DNA from: Betaproteobacteria bacterium
GTDB lineage: Bacteria > Acidobacteriota > Terriglobia > Acidiferrales > UBA7541
Direction of reading: 5' to 3'
Assembly (NCBI GenBank): GCA_903970165.1
Contig: CAJCHZ010000039.1
Location: 151,421-215,420 of the forward strand
Length of the DNA stretch: 64,000 bases
The notes under the pieces were generated by a model. That model saw only the letters and a list, made by a program, of their open reading frames with translations, had not been told where the DNA came from and ran no database searches. Positions 18,369 to 26,414 of this stretch are shown here, in pieces; the first letter of the stretch is position 1; each line of letters opens with the position of its first letter. Position numbers and translations under genes: made by a program.

Positions 18369-20759
18369 GTGCGTTTGCTAACCCCGACTCAAAATAAGCG
18401 GCTCAACGAGCTGATCGGTTTTTTGTGTATCACGCTGGCGGTGCTAATCGCACTCGCCGCGATTTCGTATTCGCCAAAGGATGCGTCCTGGAACGTCAGC
18501 GCGCCTGACGGCTCTCCCACGAGAAATTGGATCGGCCCTGTGGGTGCCTATGGCGCCGATGCCCTGTTTCAACTGTTCGGCTACGCAGCCTTTCTGCTAC
18601 CCGCGGCGCTCCTCGCTCTGGGCTGGCGCTGGTGCCGCAGCCGTGCCATCGATTCCCAGGTGGCAACTCTGATTGGCTACGCGCTTTTGCTCGTCTCCCT
18701 TCCTTCCCTTCTGGCTCTCTGCCATGTGCCGCCCGTTCGGGGCGCGGTCCACGCCGGCGGATTCACGGGATCGCTCATATCTGGCGGCCTTCTCGCTGGC
18801 TTTAACTTCTGGGGAGCTTTGCTTGTAGCTGTCGCCATTTTCTTCACCGCTCTCTTCATGGCCACGCGCTTTTCCTTTGCTGGCACTCACGCCTGGGCCA
18901 TGAGCGCGAAAGGCCCTATCGGAGCTGTCGAAAAACTAGGCCTCCTGCAAAAGGTCGCCGCTCGCTGGAACGACTGGCAGGAAGAACGGGAGCAACGGCG
19001 CATGAAGCGCCGCGTTGAGGAAACCCGCATTTCCGGACGCAGGCCCGTCGCCCCGCAATCCTTCGGCAACGCGGCGGTAGCCACCGACGTTCCTAAGACG
19101 ATTGAACTCGATGACGAAAGCGACGTCTTCGACGGCGAGAAGGAAGAGGGCGATGAAAAAGAACCCGCGCCTCGCCGAAAAGAACCAATCGTCTTCGTTG
19201 GCCCTGAGAAAACCGAAAAGGCAGTCACGAAGAAAGCCTCTGACCCAAAAATCTCCAAGGGAACTCTTAGCTACAAACTTCCGTCGCCTTCCCTCCTTCG
19301 AGAAGGCGAACGCAGCCAAAAAATTGACGAAGACGAACTAAAAGAGCGCGCTCGCGCCATCGAAGCCAAGTGCATGGAGTTCGACATAGACGGCCGCGTT
19401 ACTCAAATCAATCCCGGACCCGTCGTCACCACGTTCGAGTTCAAGCCGGAAGCGGGCATCAAATACAGCCGCATCATTGGCCTGACCGAAGACCTGTGCC
19501 TCGCTCTCCAGGCCGAATCCATTCTGATCGAGCGCATCCCCGGCAAATCCACCATCGGCATCGAAGTCCCCAACCTCAATCGCCAAACCATCGCCCTGCG
19601 CGAGATTATCGAAGCTCCCGAATTCACCAACTCGCCCAGCAAACTGACCCTGGCCATGGGCCGCGACCTCCACGGCCGCATTCGCATCACCGACCTTGCC
19701 GCTATGCCTCACTTGCTCATCGCCGGCTCCACTGGCACCGGCAAGAGCGTCTTCATCAACTCGCTCATGATGTCCATCCTCTATAAAGCGAGCCCCGATG
19801 ACGTCAAGATGGTGCTGGTCGATCCAAAGCGCCTCGAGCTCAATCTGTACGAAAACATCCCCCATCTGATCGCGCCGGTGGTCACCGATCCCAAAATCGC
19901 TTCCAACGTCCTTCGCAATGCCACGAAGGAAATGGAGAAACGTCTCAAACTTCTCGCCCAGCGCGGCGTGCGCAACATTGAGCAATACAACCGCACCTTC
20001 CAAAAAGCGCAATCTCTGTCCCTTTTCGAAAATGTCGAGGAAACCGAGCACAAGCCGCTTCCCTACCTTGTCATCGTCATTGACGAACTCGCCGACCTCA
20101 TGATGGTGGACACAAACAACGTTGAAGAATCCATTACTCGCCTCGCTCAAATGGCACGCGCGGTCGGCATCCACCTCATTCTTGCCACCCAGCGCCCCTC
20201 GGTAGACGTAATCACCGGCTTGATCAAAGCCAACTTCCCTGCCCGCATCTCGTTCCGTGTCGCCAGCAAAGTAGATTCGCGTACCATTCTCGATTCCAAC
20301 GGTTCCGAGTCCCTCCTGGGCAGAGGCGACATGCTCTATCTCCCCGCCGGCTCCGCCCGACTGCACCGCATTCACGGCCCGCTCGTAAGCGAAGACGAAA
20401 TCGTGGCCGTCTGCGACTTTTGGCGCCAGCAAGCCCAAGCCAAGTACAACGAGCAACTCCTCGAAGCCCCCAAAGATGAAAACGGCAAAGTCGAAGGTGC
20501 GGCTGGAGGAGGTGCCGACGCTGGCGGCGAAGATGTAGACGACGACCTCTACCAGGACGCCGTTCGCGTAGTCTGCGAAATGGGCCGCGCCTCAACCTCG
20601 ACGCTGCAACGCCGTCTCCGCATCGGCTACGGCCGCGCCGCTCACCTGATCGACATCATGGAAAAGGACGGCATCGTCGGCCCGCCAGACGGCACCCGCC
20701 CCCGCGAAGTCTTAAAGGGCAAAACCTGGATGAAAGAATTCGACGAATCGGCGCAATGA
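18369..20759 (+). CDS. ftsK: DNA translocase FtsK/SpoIIIE
   Basis: A 796-residue translocase. Four N-terminal membrane helices (about 18-40, 60-85, 95-120 and 135-160) are followed by an acidic/charged linker (200-300). The alpha/beta motor has Walker A AGSTGTGKSV near residue 453 and Walker B in LVIVIDELADLMMV. The C-terminal winged-helix gamma domain (about 720-790, DAVRVVCEMGRASTSTLQRRLRIGYGRA) reads orientation sequences. It pumps chromosome DNA at the division septum and aids dimer resolution. The start is GTG 18369 after AGGAGA. Length and order are normal. uppP is 201 bp upstream. Confidence 0.96.
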   Translation: MRLLTPTQNKRLNELIGFLCITLAVLIALAAISYSPKDASWNVSAPDGSPTRNWIGPVGAYGADALFQLFGYAAFLLPAALLALGWRWCRSRAIDSQVATLIGYALLLVSLPSLLALCHVPPVRGAVHAGGFTGSLISGGLLAGFNFWGALLVAVAIFFTALFMATRFSFAGTHAWAMSAKGPIGAVEKLGLLQKVAARWNDWQEEREQRRMKRRVEETRISGRRPVAPQSFGNAAVATDVPKTIELDDESDVFDGEKEEGDEKEPAPRRKEPIVFVGPEKTEKAVTKKASDPKISKGTLSYKLPSPSLLREGERSQKIDEDELKERARAIEAKCMEFDIDGRVTQINPGPVVTTFEFKPEAGIKYSRIIGLTEDLCLALQAESILIERIPGKSTIGIEVPNLNRQTIALREIIEAPEFTNSPSKLTLAMGRDLHGRIRITDLAAMPHLLIAGSTGTGKSVFINSLMMSILYKASPDDVKMVLVDPKRLELNLYENIPHLIAPVVTDPKIASNVLRNATKEMEKRLKLLAQRGVRNIEQYNRTFQKAQSLSLFENVEETEHKPLPYLVIVIDELADLMMVDTNNVEESITRLAQMARAVGIHLILATQRPSVDVITGLIKANFPARISFRVASKVDSRTILDSNGSESLLGRGDMLYLPAGSARLHRIHGPLVSEDEIVAVCDFWRQQAQAKYNEQLLEAPKDENGKVEGAAGGGADAGGEDVDDDLYQDAVRVVCEMGRASTSTLQRRLRIGYGRAAHLIDIMEKDGIVGPPDGTRPREVLKGKTWMKEFDESAQ

Positions 20760-20780
20760 TCTCGCTGAAATAACAAGTTT

Positions 20781-20805
20781 CGGCTGGCGGCGGAGCCTCC
20801 AGCCG
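20781..20805 (+). terminator. Hairpin after ftsK
   Basis: CGGCTGG pairs perfectly with CCAGCCG around an 11-base loop, 21 bp past the ftsK stop. No T tract follows, so it may be an intergenic hairpin, not a true intrinsic terminator. Confidence 0.3.
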
Positions 20806-20896
20806 GCGAATTATCGAGTCTGAGTAGATGTACGCCAGAATAATCACAACGAATTGACACAATCCCTCCGCACCCTCTACAATTTCTTAACTACGT

Positions 20897-20971
20897 GCCG
20901 GGGTAGCTCACTGGTAGAGCGCCGCCCTGAAAAGGCGGGCGTAGCCAGTTCGATTCTGGCCCCCGGCACCA
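20897..20971 (+). tRNA. tRNA-Phe (anticodon GAA), CCA encoded
   Basis: The sequence folds as a full cloverleaf: 7-bp acceptor GCCGGGG/CCCCGGC, D stem GCTC/GAGC with a short 7-base loop, anticodon stem CCGCC/GGCGG with loop CTGAAAA giving GAA, 5-base variable loop, and T stem GCCAG/CTGGC with loop TTCGATT. The discriminator A and CCA are encoded in DNA (20968-20971). It is the left boundary of a stretch containing several broken and mobile genes. Confidence 0.95.
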
Positions 20972-21181
20972 CCCAGGCGTGTAAGAACCTCTTCCCCGAA
21001 GAAGTCTATGTTTCCGTTGGCTTTTCGCGCAGGTCGCGCAGGAGCGGTGCACTGGGTGCCTGATAACGCGGCAATGGTCCATGTAGAGTCCTGGTACGGG
21101 ACTGTAAGTAATCTGGCCGGCGATTGCGACTTTTTGACTAGAGCTATCGTACTCAGTCATGTACAAAATGCAGGAGGCGAA

Positions 21182-21808
21182 ATGCCAGACAACCGCCCGC
21201 AAACGACTCTGATGCTTTGGGCCGCTGTTGCCATGCCCTTGCTGTATTTTGGCGTCCAACTGGTGGCGGCGCCATTTTATCCCGGATATCATTTTGCGAC
21301 GGACACGGCGAGTATGCTTGGAACGTCGGCTTCTCGCCATCCGGGAATTTTCAACACCGGTGCGATTCTCACTGGTATCGCCGGACTCGCTGGAGCATTC
21401 GGGCTATATGTGGGTCTACGTAGGAGTGCGGCACGCTGGCTTCGTATCCTTATCGCGATGGGGCTGCTTTCCAATGGAGCCATGTCGATCAAAGCTGGGC
21501 TCTATCCTATGCCCGACCCGCGACATACAACGTGGCAATTCCTGCTGTTCCCGATCCTAATTACCCCACTATTACTTCTAGGTGCCACTTGGCGAGTTCC
21601 TTGGCTTAGAATATATCTACTGCTAAACATTATCTGCCTGCTTTGTCTGCTGCCCTATATGATGCATCGGATGGCGCCTATCCTACCGGAAGGGACGATG
21701 CAACGGCTGTTTGCTCTCGTAACGTTTGTGCCAGTCGGTGTGGTCGCTCTTGCATTCTTGCAAAGGCGCGCGTTCTCCGAGAGCGCAACGTTGAACAGAA
21801 TCGGTTGA
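21182..21808 (+). CDS. DUF998-type integral membrane protein
   Basis: A 208-residue protein with six hydrophobic segments. It has features of the DUF998 family: an early helix in LLYFGVQLVAAPFYPGY, a DTASMLGTSASRHPGIFNTG loop, and closely spaced later helices. Function unknown. ATG 21182 has a good AGGAGG 6 bases upstream; the frame is open from 21008 but the extra residues overlap non-coding sequence after the tRNA. Hydrophobic codons dominate and the region looks slightly more AT-rich than its neighbours. Confidence 0.75.
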   Translation: MPDNRPQTTLMLWAAVAMPLLYFGVQLVAAPFYPGYHFATDTASMLGTSASRHPGIFNTGAILTGIAGLAGAFGLYVGLRRSAARWLRILIAMGLLSNGAMSIKAGLYPMPDPRHTTWQFLLFPILITPLLLLGATWRVPWLRIYLLLNIICLLCLLPYMMHRMAPILPEGTMQRLFALVTFVPVGVVALAFLQRRAFSESATLNRIG

Positions 21809-21857
21809 ATACGCTTTAAAGAGCGAATTCTCTCGACGTTGGCCGAAAGACAAAGGA

Positions 21858-22292
21858 ATGATACTCACCTTCACAGTAGAGTGTGCCTTCGGGGCGTATC
21901 TTAAACACGAATGAATCCGAGAAATCGAAATCGATGAAGAAGCAAGTCTGTACGATCTTCACGAAGCGATTCAGGACGCGGTGAGTTTCGGTCGCGATCA
22001 CCCATTCGAGTTTTTTCTTGCAAACAGCGCTTCGCCTTTTGCGAGAAAACAGTGGCTAACGGAGAAAGAAGAATGGGACGACAAGGAAGATGATTTCTGT
22101 AGAATCAGACTCAAGGACATCTTCCCCTTGGGGCGCAAGCGACTTTGTTACCTCTTCGACTTCGGCGACAATTGGACGTTTGAGATACGAAAGCAGCGAA
22201 AGGTAGAGGAAGCAGAAACCGGAGTCGAATACCCGCGGGTGGTAAAGACAATAGGTCCGAATCCGGAGCAGTATCCAAACTACGAGGATTGA
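21858..22292 (+). pseudogene. pRiA4b ORF-3-like (IS1096 TnpR-type) gene broken by one in-frame TGA
   Basis: Read in one frame from ATG 21858, the product would be about 144 residues of the pRiA4b ORF-3-like family. It shows the family core IREIEIDEEASLYDLHEAIQ, DHPFEFFL, then YLFDFGDNWTFEI. The frame is interrupted only by TGA at 21912-21914, just before IREIEI, where relatives usually carry a tryptophan (W-R-x-I-E-I), so a single TGG-to-TGA change explains it. Translation could restart at GTG 21981, losing the first strand. The family is frequent on plasmids and transposons; its function is unknown. A pseudogene is likely. Confidence 0.7.
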
Positions 22293-22295
22293 TGA

Positions 22296-22979
22296 GAAAG
22301 GCCAACAGCGGTCTCCTGTGATTTGATCGGCTTCGCGGATACGAACAATTGTCTGGTTCGCAAGGTTTCCGCCGCAACGGGTTTTATCTCCACGCTGGCC
22401 GGAACACCTCCCGACCTGACCGGCTTGTTACATTGTGGCGACTCCGGCGACGGTGGCTTGGCTACCAATGCCAAAGTTGGATTTGCAAACGGCCTGGCTC
22501 TCGACGGCTCTGGGAATATTTTCATTGTGGATCCCTCAAGTTGCATCCTTCGAAAAATTTCTGCGTCCACCGCCATCATCTCCGCCGTGGCCGGCACCGC
22601 CGGTAGTTGTGGCTATTCCGGCGACGGGACGGAGGCCACCAGCGCCCAACTGAATCAGCCCGATGGCGTGGCCGCGGATGGCTCCGGGAATCTCTTTATA
22701 GCGGACACTCTAAACTGCGTGATCCGCGAAGTCTCCTCTTCCAACGCCCAGATCTCCATCATCGCCGGCGACAACAGTATCGGCTGTGGATACTCCGGCG
22801 ACGGGGCCTTGCCCACCAGCACACGGTTCAACCAGCCCTATGACGTCGCCGTGGACAGCTCCGGGAATATTTTCGTTGCGGATTACAACAACTCCGCGAT
22901 CCGTGAAGTGTCTGCCTCTAATGGCAACATTTCCACGTTTGCTGGTGTGGCCTTGCCGAGCCCCATTCACTTGCCCTGA
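22296..22979 (+). pseudogene. NHL-repeat beta-propeller fragment
   Basis: The open frame carries about four NHL blades. Three are near-complete, each with GYSGDG or GDSGDG, NQPxGVAxDGSGNxFxAD, and CxIREVS. It begins mid-blade: a normal gene would have a signal peptide and several more blades, and there is no clear ribosome site (TTG 22323 is the first start-like codon). It ends abruptly after IHLP. Next to it on the other strand is an IS110 remnant. This is best read as a piece of a larger secreted NHL protein left by recombination. NHL propellers usually mediate protein or ligand contacts. Confidence 0.7.
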
Positions 22980-23039
22980 CGTCAGCGCTGCTGGCGTTCT
23001 CCTCTCGCTTGCAACACATCCGACACCGAAGACGTGCTT

Positions 23040-23420
23040 ACACTTTAGCCATCCCGCTTTGCTTCCTGGTGTCCCACGTCGTAAACCATTCTCTAAAGCA
23101 ATCGCCTGCAGGGCATTCTGAATGCGCGTCCGCATGCGCACCCACTGATGCCGGTGTAGGAGCAGAGCTCGCAGATCGCGTAATTCCGGGGAAGGCATCC
23201 AGATCGCTGGAAAGCGGTTTTCTACCATCAACTTCAGAATCAGATCCGCATCCCGCCGATCATGTTTCTGCTTCCGAGATTCCGCGGCGCGAATTTGCGC
23301 TGGATGGCCGACCTGACATTCGATTCCCAGCCCACGCGCACCGGGCGCGGAAGTTTGGAATAAAACTCCCGCACGTCGTCACCTTCGTGCAGCAGAGTTG
23401 TATTCAGTGTCCGAGGGCTG
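23040..23420 (-). mobile_element. IS110-family transposase remnant (frameshifted, ends missing)
   Basis: On the minus strand a translated stretch carries DRRDADLILKLMVENRFP followed by PELRDLRALLLHRHQ, characteristic of IS110-type transposases, whose DEDD site includes the DRRDA region. The N-terminal part (DVREFYSKLPRPVRVGWES) lies in another frame and the C-terminal part stops matching near 23040. So the gene has a frameshift, no start and no C-terminal Ser-containing domain. It cannot encode an active enzyme. It marks past insertion and deletion at this spot between NHL and HigBA genes. Confidence 0.75.
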
Positions 23421-23435
23421 TTTCGGCTTGACTTC

Positions 23436-23464
23436 TTGACATGCGTTACGTAACGCATTACGCT
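23436..23464 (+). promoter_or_regulatory. higBA promoter with 18-bp palindromic operator inside the spacer
   Basis: TTGACA (23436-23441) is a consensus -35. Seventeen bases later TACGCT (23459-23464) can serve as -10. The whole spacer is occupied by the perfect palindrome ATGCGTTACGTAACGCAT (23441-23458). Transcription would start near 23470, at the higB GTG. HigA-type antitoxins repress their own promoter through such palindromes; that this one is the operator is inference from position. Confidence 0.65.
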
Positions 23465-23469
23465 AGGAT

Positions 23470-23748
23470 GTGATCCGGTCGATCCGCCACAAAGGCCTCA
23501 GACGCCTTTACGAAGACGACGACCATCGCGGCGTTGCGAGCCAGCACGCCAATAGGCTCCGCGATATTCTCGTTCGTTTGGACGCGTCGGCTACCGTCGC
23601 CGACATGGATCTACCTGGCTTCCGGCTACATCCTCTCAAGGGTGAAATGAAAGGCTTTTGGGCGGTCGCTGTCCGGGCTAACTGGCGAGTGATCTTTCGT
23701 TTCGCTGAAGGCGGTGCGTTCGACGTAGATTATCTCGACTATCATTGA
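23470..23748 (+). CDS. higB: HigB-type toxin (RelE/ParE superfamily)
   Basis: A 92-residue protein of the HigB/RelE fold: N-terminal [17 protein letters not shown], central [25 protein letters not shown] and C-terminal VDYLDYH. Members are ribosome-dependent mRNA interferases; here the basic cluster and the WRVIFRF strand fit. It precedes its antitoxin, the inverted order typical of higBA. The start is GTG 23470; no ribosome site lies upstream and the predicted transcript start almost coincides, so it may be translated from a leaderless mRNA. Confidence 0.88.
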   Translation: MIRSIRHKGLRRLYEDDDHRGVASQHANRLRDILVRLDASATVADMDLPGFRLHPLKGEMKGFWAVAVRANWRVIFRFAEGGAFDVDYLDYH

Positions 23749-23803
23749 GGCTTTGCCACGGAAGAATTGCGTCGGAAGTATTGGCACTGAAGGAGAACCG
23801 ACC

Positions 23804-24085
23804 ATGCCGATGAAGAATCCACCCCATCCAGGCGGCTTTGTCCTGCGCCAGTGTATCGAACCGCTAGGCTTGACCATCACTCAGGCCGCCGCTGCCCTCG
23901 GTGTTACTCGCACCACCCTCTCCGAGCTCGTCAATGGAAGACGCGGCATCTCTCTTGAAATGGCCGTCCGCCTCTCCAAAGTTTTCGGCGGCAGCCCCGA
24001 GTCCTGGCTCACCCAGCAGGCCCACTACGACCTCGCCCACCTCCGCACCAACCACATCAAACTCAAACGCCTTCAATTCGCCTAA
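23804..24085 (+). CDS. higA: HigA-type antitoxin (XRE family)
   Basis: A 93-residue antitoxin. The helix-turn-helix is at about 23-55 ([36 protein letters not shown], quoted in part), with the family [18 protein letters not shown] entry and the HYDLAHLR C-terminal helix. It should neutralise HigB by complex formation and repress the operon. ATG 23804 has AGGAG 8 bases upstream; the frame is open from 23753 but lacks a ribosome site there. It lies 55 bp after higB. Confidence 0.9.
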   Translation: MPMKNPPHPGGFVLRQCIEPLGLTITQAAAALGVTRTTLSELVNGRRGISLEMAVRLSKVFGGSPESWLTQQAHYDLAHLRTNHIKLKRLQFA

Positions 24086-24461
24086 TCGCCCCCGTAAACG
24101 CACTCGTCCCAATCCTCAATGCCGGCGACTCTACACCCGCCCAAGGCTAGGCGTGCGCCGAACGTCCCGAGATCCAGTCCAGGTTCGCTTCGGACTCATG
24201 CCGCGGCCAACCACTAGAAGCGAACCGGCAGACGTTCGGTCCATGCCGGGCCCCGGCACCATGGTAACAGCGGCACTTCTAATACCTCGAGCCAATCCCA
24301 AATTCCAGTATCGGAGTAGATCCGAAACAGGCTCTCTCGTCGCTTGCGGGTTTGACAGGCTCCTGCGCGAAGGAGATGACTCCAGCGAACTACAAAGCAA
24401 TCTGCAGGAACGCTGAATTGCGTCTTGATAAACTACGGATAATGCCCAGGGATTTTGCGGG
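24086..24461. other. 376-bp gene-free stretch with a 10-bp inverted repeat
   Basis: No reading frame here resembles a protein. The only structure seen is a perfect inverted repeat, GGTTCGCTTC (24182-24191) and GAAGCGAACC (24217-24226), with 25 bases between. No T tract follows, so it need not be a terminator. The encapsulin operon ends at 24462 on the other strand. Confidence 0.5.
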
Positions 24462-26414
24462 CTATAACGTCGTGTGTCCTTGCTTGAGGTCCCAAACAGC
24501 CGCGACCAGCGCGTCAATGTCCTCACACGTGTTGTAAAGTGCGAGCGAGGGTCGCACGGTGCTCTCTACACCGAACCGCCGAAGGATGGGTTGGGCACAG
24601 TGATGCCCGGCTCGCACCGCTATGCCTCTCCGATTTAGCGCAACGCCCACGTCTTCGGTTCTGAATCCTTCCAAAACAAAGGAGAGCACGCCTGCCTTCT
24701 CACGCGCTGTGCCAATCAGGCGCAGCCCGGGAATGCGCAATAGGTTTTCTGTGGCATATACAAGAAGGTCGTGTTCGTGCCTGGAGACATTGACCATTCC
24801 CACGCGGGTAAGGTAGTCAATCGCAGCTCCAAGTCCAACCGCATCTGCTATGTTTCCTGTTCCCGCTTCGAAGCGTCCAGGCGGCGGCTGGTAGCTGGTC
24901 TTTTCGAAGGTTACATCCTGAATCATGTTCCCGCCGCCCTGCCAAGGTTGTGTGTTCTCCAGGACGTCATACTTGCCAAACACAACGCCGATACCTGTGG
25001 GGGCGAATACCTTGTGACCCGAAAAAACATAGAAGTCGCAGTCATAGGCCTGCACATCCACGTGCATGTGCGAAACGGCTTGTGCACCGTCCAGCAAAAC
25101 CTTTGCGCCATAGCGATGTGCCAACTCGATCATTTCGTGCGCGGGAGTTACCGTGCCGAGAGCGTTGGATACTTGCGCGAAAGAGACAAGCCTTGTCTTG
25201 GCACTAAGCAGCTTATGGTACTCGTCGAGTAGAACTTGGCCCGAATCGTCCACAGGAGCGACCCGCAGTCGCGCGCCCGTTTCCGCGCACAGCATCTGCC
25301 AGGGAACGATGTTGGCGTGGTGTTCAAGCCAGGTGATGACAATTTCATCACCTTTGCGAACATTCTGGCGGCCCCAGCTCTGGGCCAGGAGATTAATTCC
25401 TTCCGTCGCCCCGCGCACAAAAATAATCTCTTTCACCGACGGTGCATTCAAAAACCGCCTGACCTTTTCGCGTGCCGCTTCGTAGGCATCCGTTGCCCGT
25501 GCGGCAAGTTCATGCGCTGCCCGATGGATATTGGAATTCTCGTGAGAATAGAAGTGACTTAAACGTTCGATAACGCTCTTGGGTTTTTGTGTTGTGGCGG
25601 CGTTGTCGAGCCAAATGAGAGGCTTGCCATTCACCCGCTCTTCCAGAATGGGGAAATCCCGGCGAATCGCGGCAACGTCAAATGGCTCCGAGGAAAGATT
25701 CGACAACGAAATGTCGCCAGGAGAAACAGGGGATACGGCAGAAGTTTCAAGAGCGGGCAACGCGGTGAGTTGGCGAATTTCGTTAAGGAAAGCGTAGCCG
25801 GCCGCGAGTTCAGAAGGATTGGGGGAAACTGGCGCGCCAAGGATTTGCCGGGCGGCCGAGGCATTGCCAGTTTCCGGGATGCGCGGGATAGGAACGGTCG
25901 AAAGTTCATCAGCAAGCGCACGAAGGTCTGTTTCGGTGACAGTGTTTACCATCTCCAACGGCAAGGCTGGCGCGGCAGGGATGTTTCCAAAAGACCCGAG
26001 AGGCCTCGCCTCTTCAAGGAACGAGAATACACTGGATGAGGAAAACCGTGCGGGATCCCACCCGCCTGGCACGTTGGGCGAAGCAACGAGGGTTCCGGGA
26101 ATTGCGGGAATTTGTGCCTGCACATTCGCAGGCAACTCTGCAGTTGCCGCGCGTAATTGCGCTTCAGAGACCGCGCCCGGTGCCGGCGCGGATCCGAAAC
26201 GCGATGCATCGACGAATGCGGCAGGATCAGCCGCTACTGGCATGGCAGCTGGGAAACCTTCCGTCAGCGGCAGCGCGGTGAAAAATTCATTCGCCATCCG
26301 CGCCAGCTTTTCGGGATCGGGCAAGCCAGACGGCAAAGACGCTATCGATCCAGCCGATTTCAGGTTCACGCCTGGTCCGATGGGCGAAGTTTTTTGGGAA
26401 TCACTTGTACTCAT
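24462..26414 (-). CDS. Family 2A encapsulin cargo cysteine desulfurase (SufS-like with loading extension)
   Basis: Residues 245-650 are a class-V, SufS/CsdA-type PLP enzyme that takes sulfur from L-cysteine, giving alanine and an enzyme persulfide. The PLP lysine is Lys468 in SGHKVF, the persulfide Cys606 is in RAGHHCA, and His365/366 lie in LEHHAN. The first ~243 residues are an Ala/Pro/Ser-rich, probably disordered extension absent from SufS. In family 2A systems such an extension loads the enzyme into the shell. It holds three LxxxxxE motifs (37-43, 87-93, 164-170) and two FL-x-E-x-R motifs (132-137, 209-214), the last two pairs repeating at an offset of 77. Its ATG overlaps the shell stop by 14 bp. 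No SUF genes are near. Confidence 0.95.
   Translation of the reverse strand: MSTSDSQKTSPIGPGVNLKSAGSIASLPSGLPDPEKLARMANEFFTALPLTEGFPAAMPVAADPAAFVDASRFGSAPAPGAVSEAQLRAATAELPANVQAQIPAIPGTLVASPNVPGGWDPARFSSSSVFSFLEEARPLGSFGNIPAAPALPLEMVNTVTETDLRALADELSTVPIPRIPETGNASAARQILGAPVSPNPSELAAGYAFLNEIRQLTALPALETSAVSPVSPGDISLSNLSSEPFDVAAIRRDFPILEERVNGKPLIWLDNAATTQKPKSVIERLSHFYSHENSNIHRAAHELAARATDAYEAAREKVRRFLNAPSVKEIIFVRGATEGINLLAQSWGRQNVRKGDEIVITWLEHHANIVPWQMLCAETGARLRVAPVDDSGQVLLDEYHKLLSAKTRLVSFAQVSNALGTVTPAHEMIELAHRYGAKVLLDGAQAVSHMHVDVQAYDCDFYVFSGHKVFAPTGIGVVFGKYDVLENTQPWQGGGNMIQDVTFEKTSYQPPPGRFEAGTGNIADAVGLGAAIDYLTRVGMVNVSRHEHDLLVYATENLLRIPGLRLIGTAREKAGVLSFVLEGFRTEDVGVALNRRGIAVRAGHHCAQPILRRFGVESTVRPSLALYNTCEDIDALVAAVWDLKQGHTTL

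Noticed and set aside
19338..20456. 372-residue open frame on the minus strand opposite ftsK
   Set aside because: It is the mirror frame of strongly codon-biased ftsK and carries no motif; ftsK is unambiguous.
20897..20971. tRNA read as a selenocysteine or suppressor type
   Set aside because: The 7-base anticodon loop gives GAA cleanly and all stems fit canonical tRNA-Phe; no long variable arm.
23901..24416. 171-residue + strand frame overlapping higA
   Set aside because: Serine/proline-rich translation of another frame of higA and the gap; no similarity to a protein.
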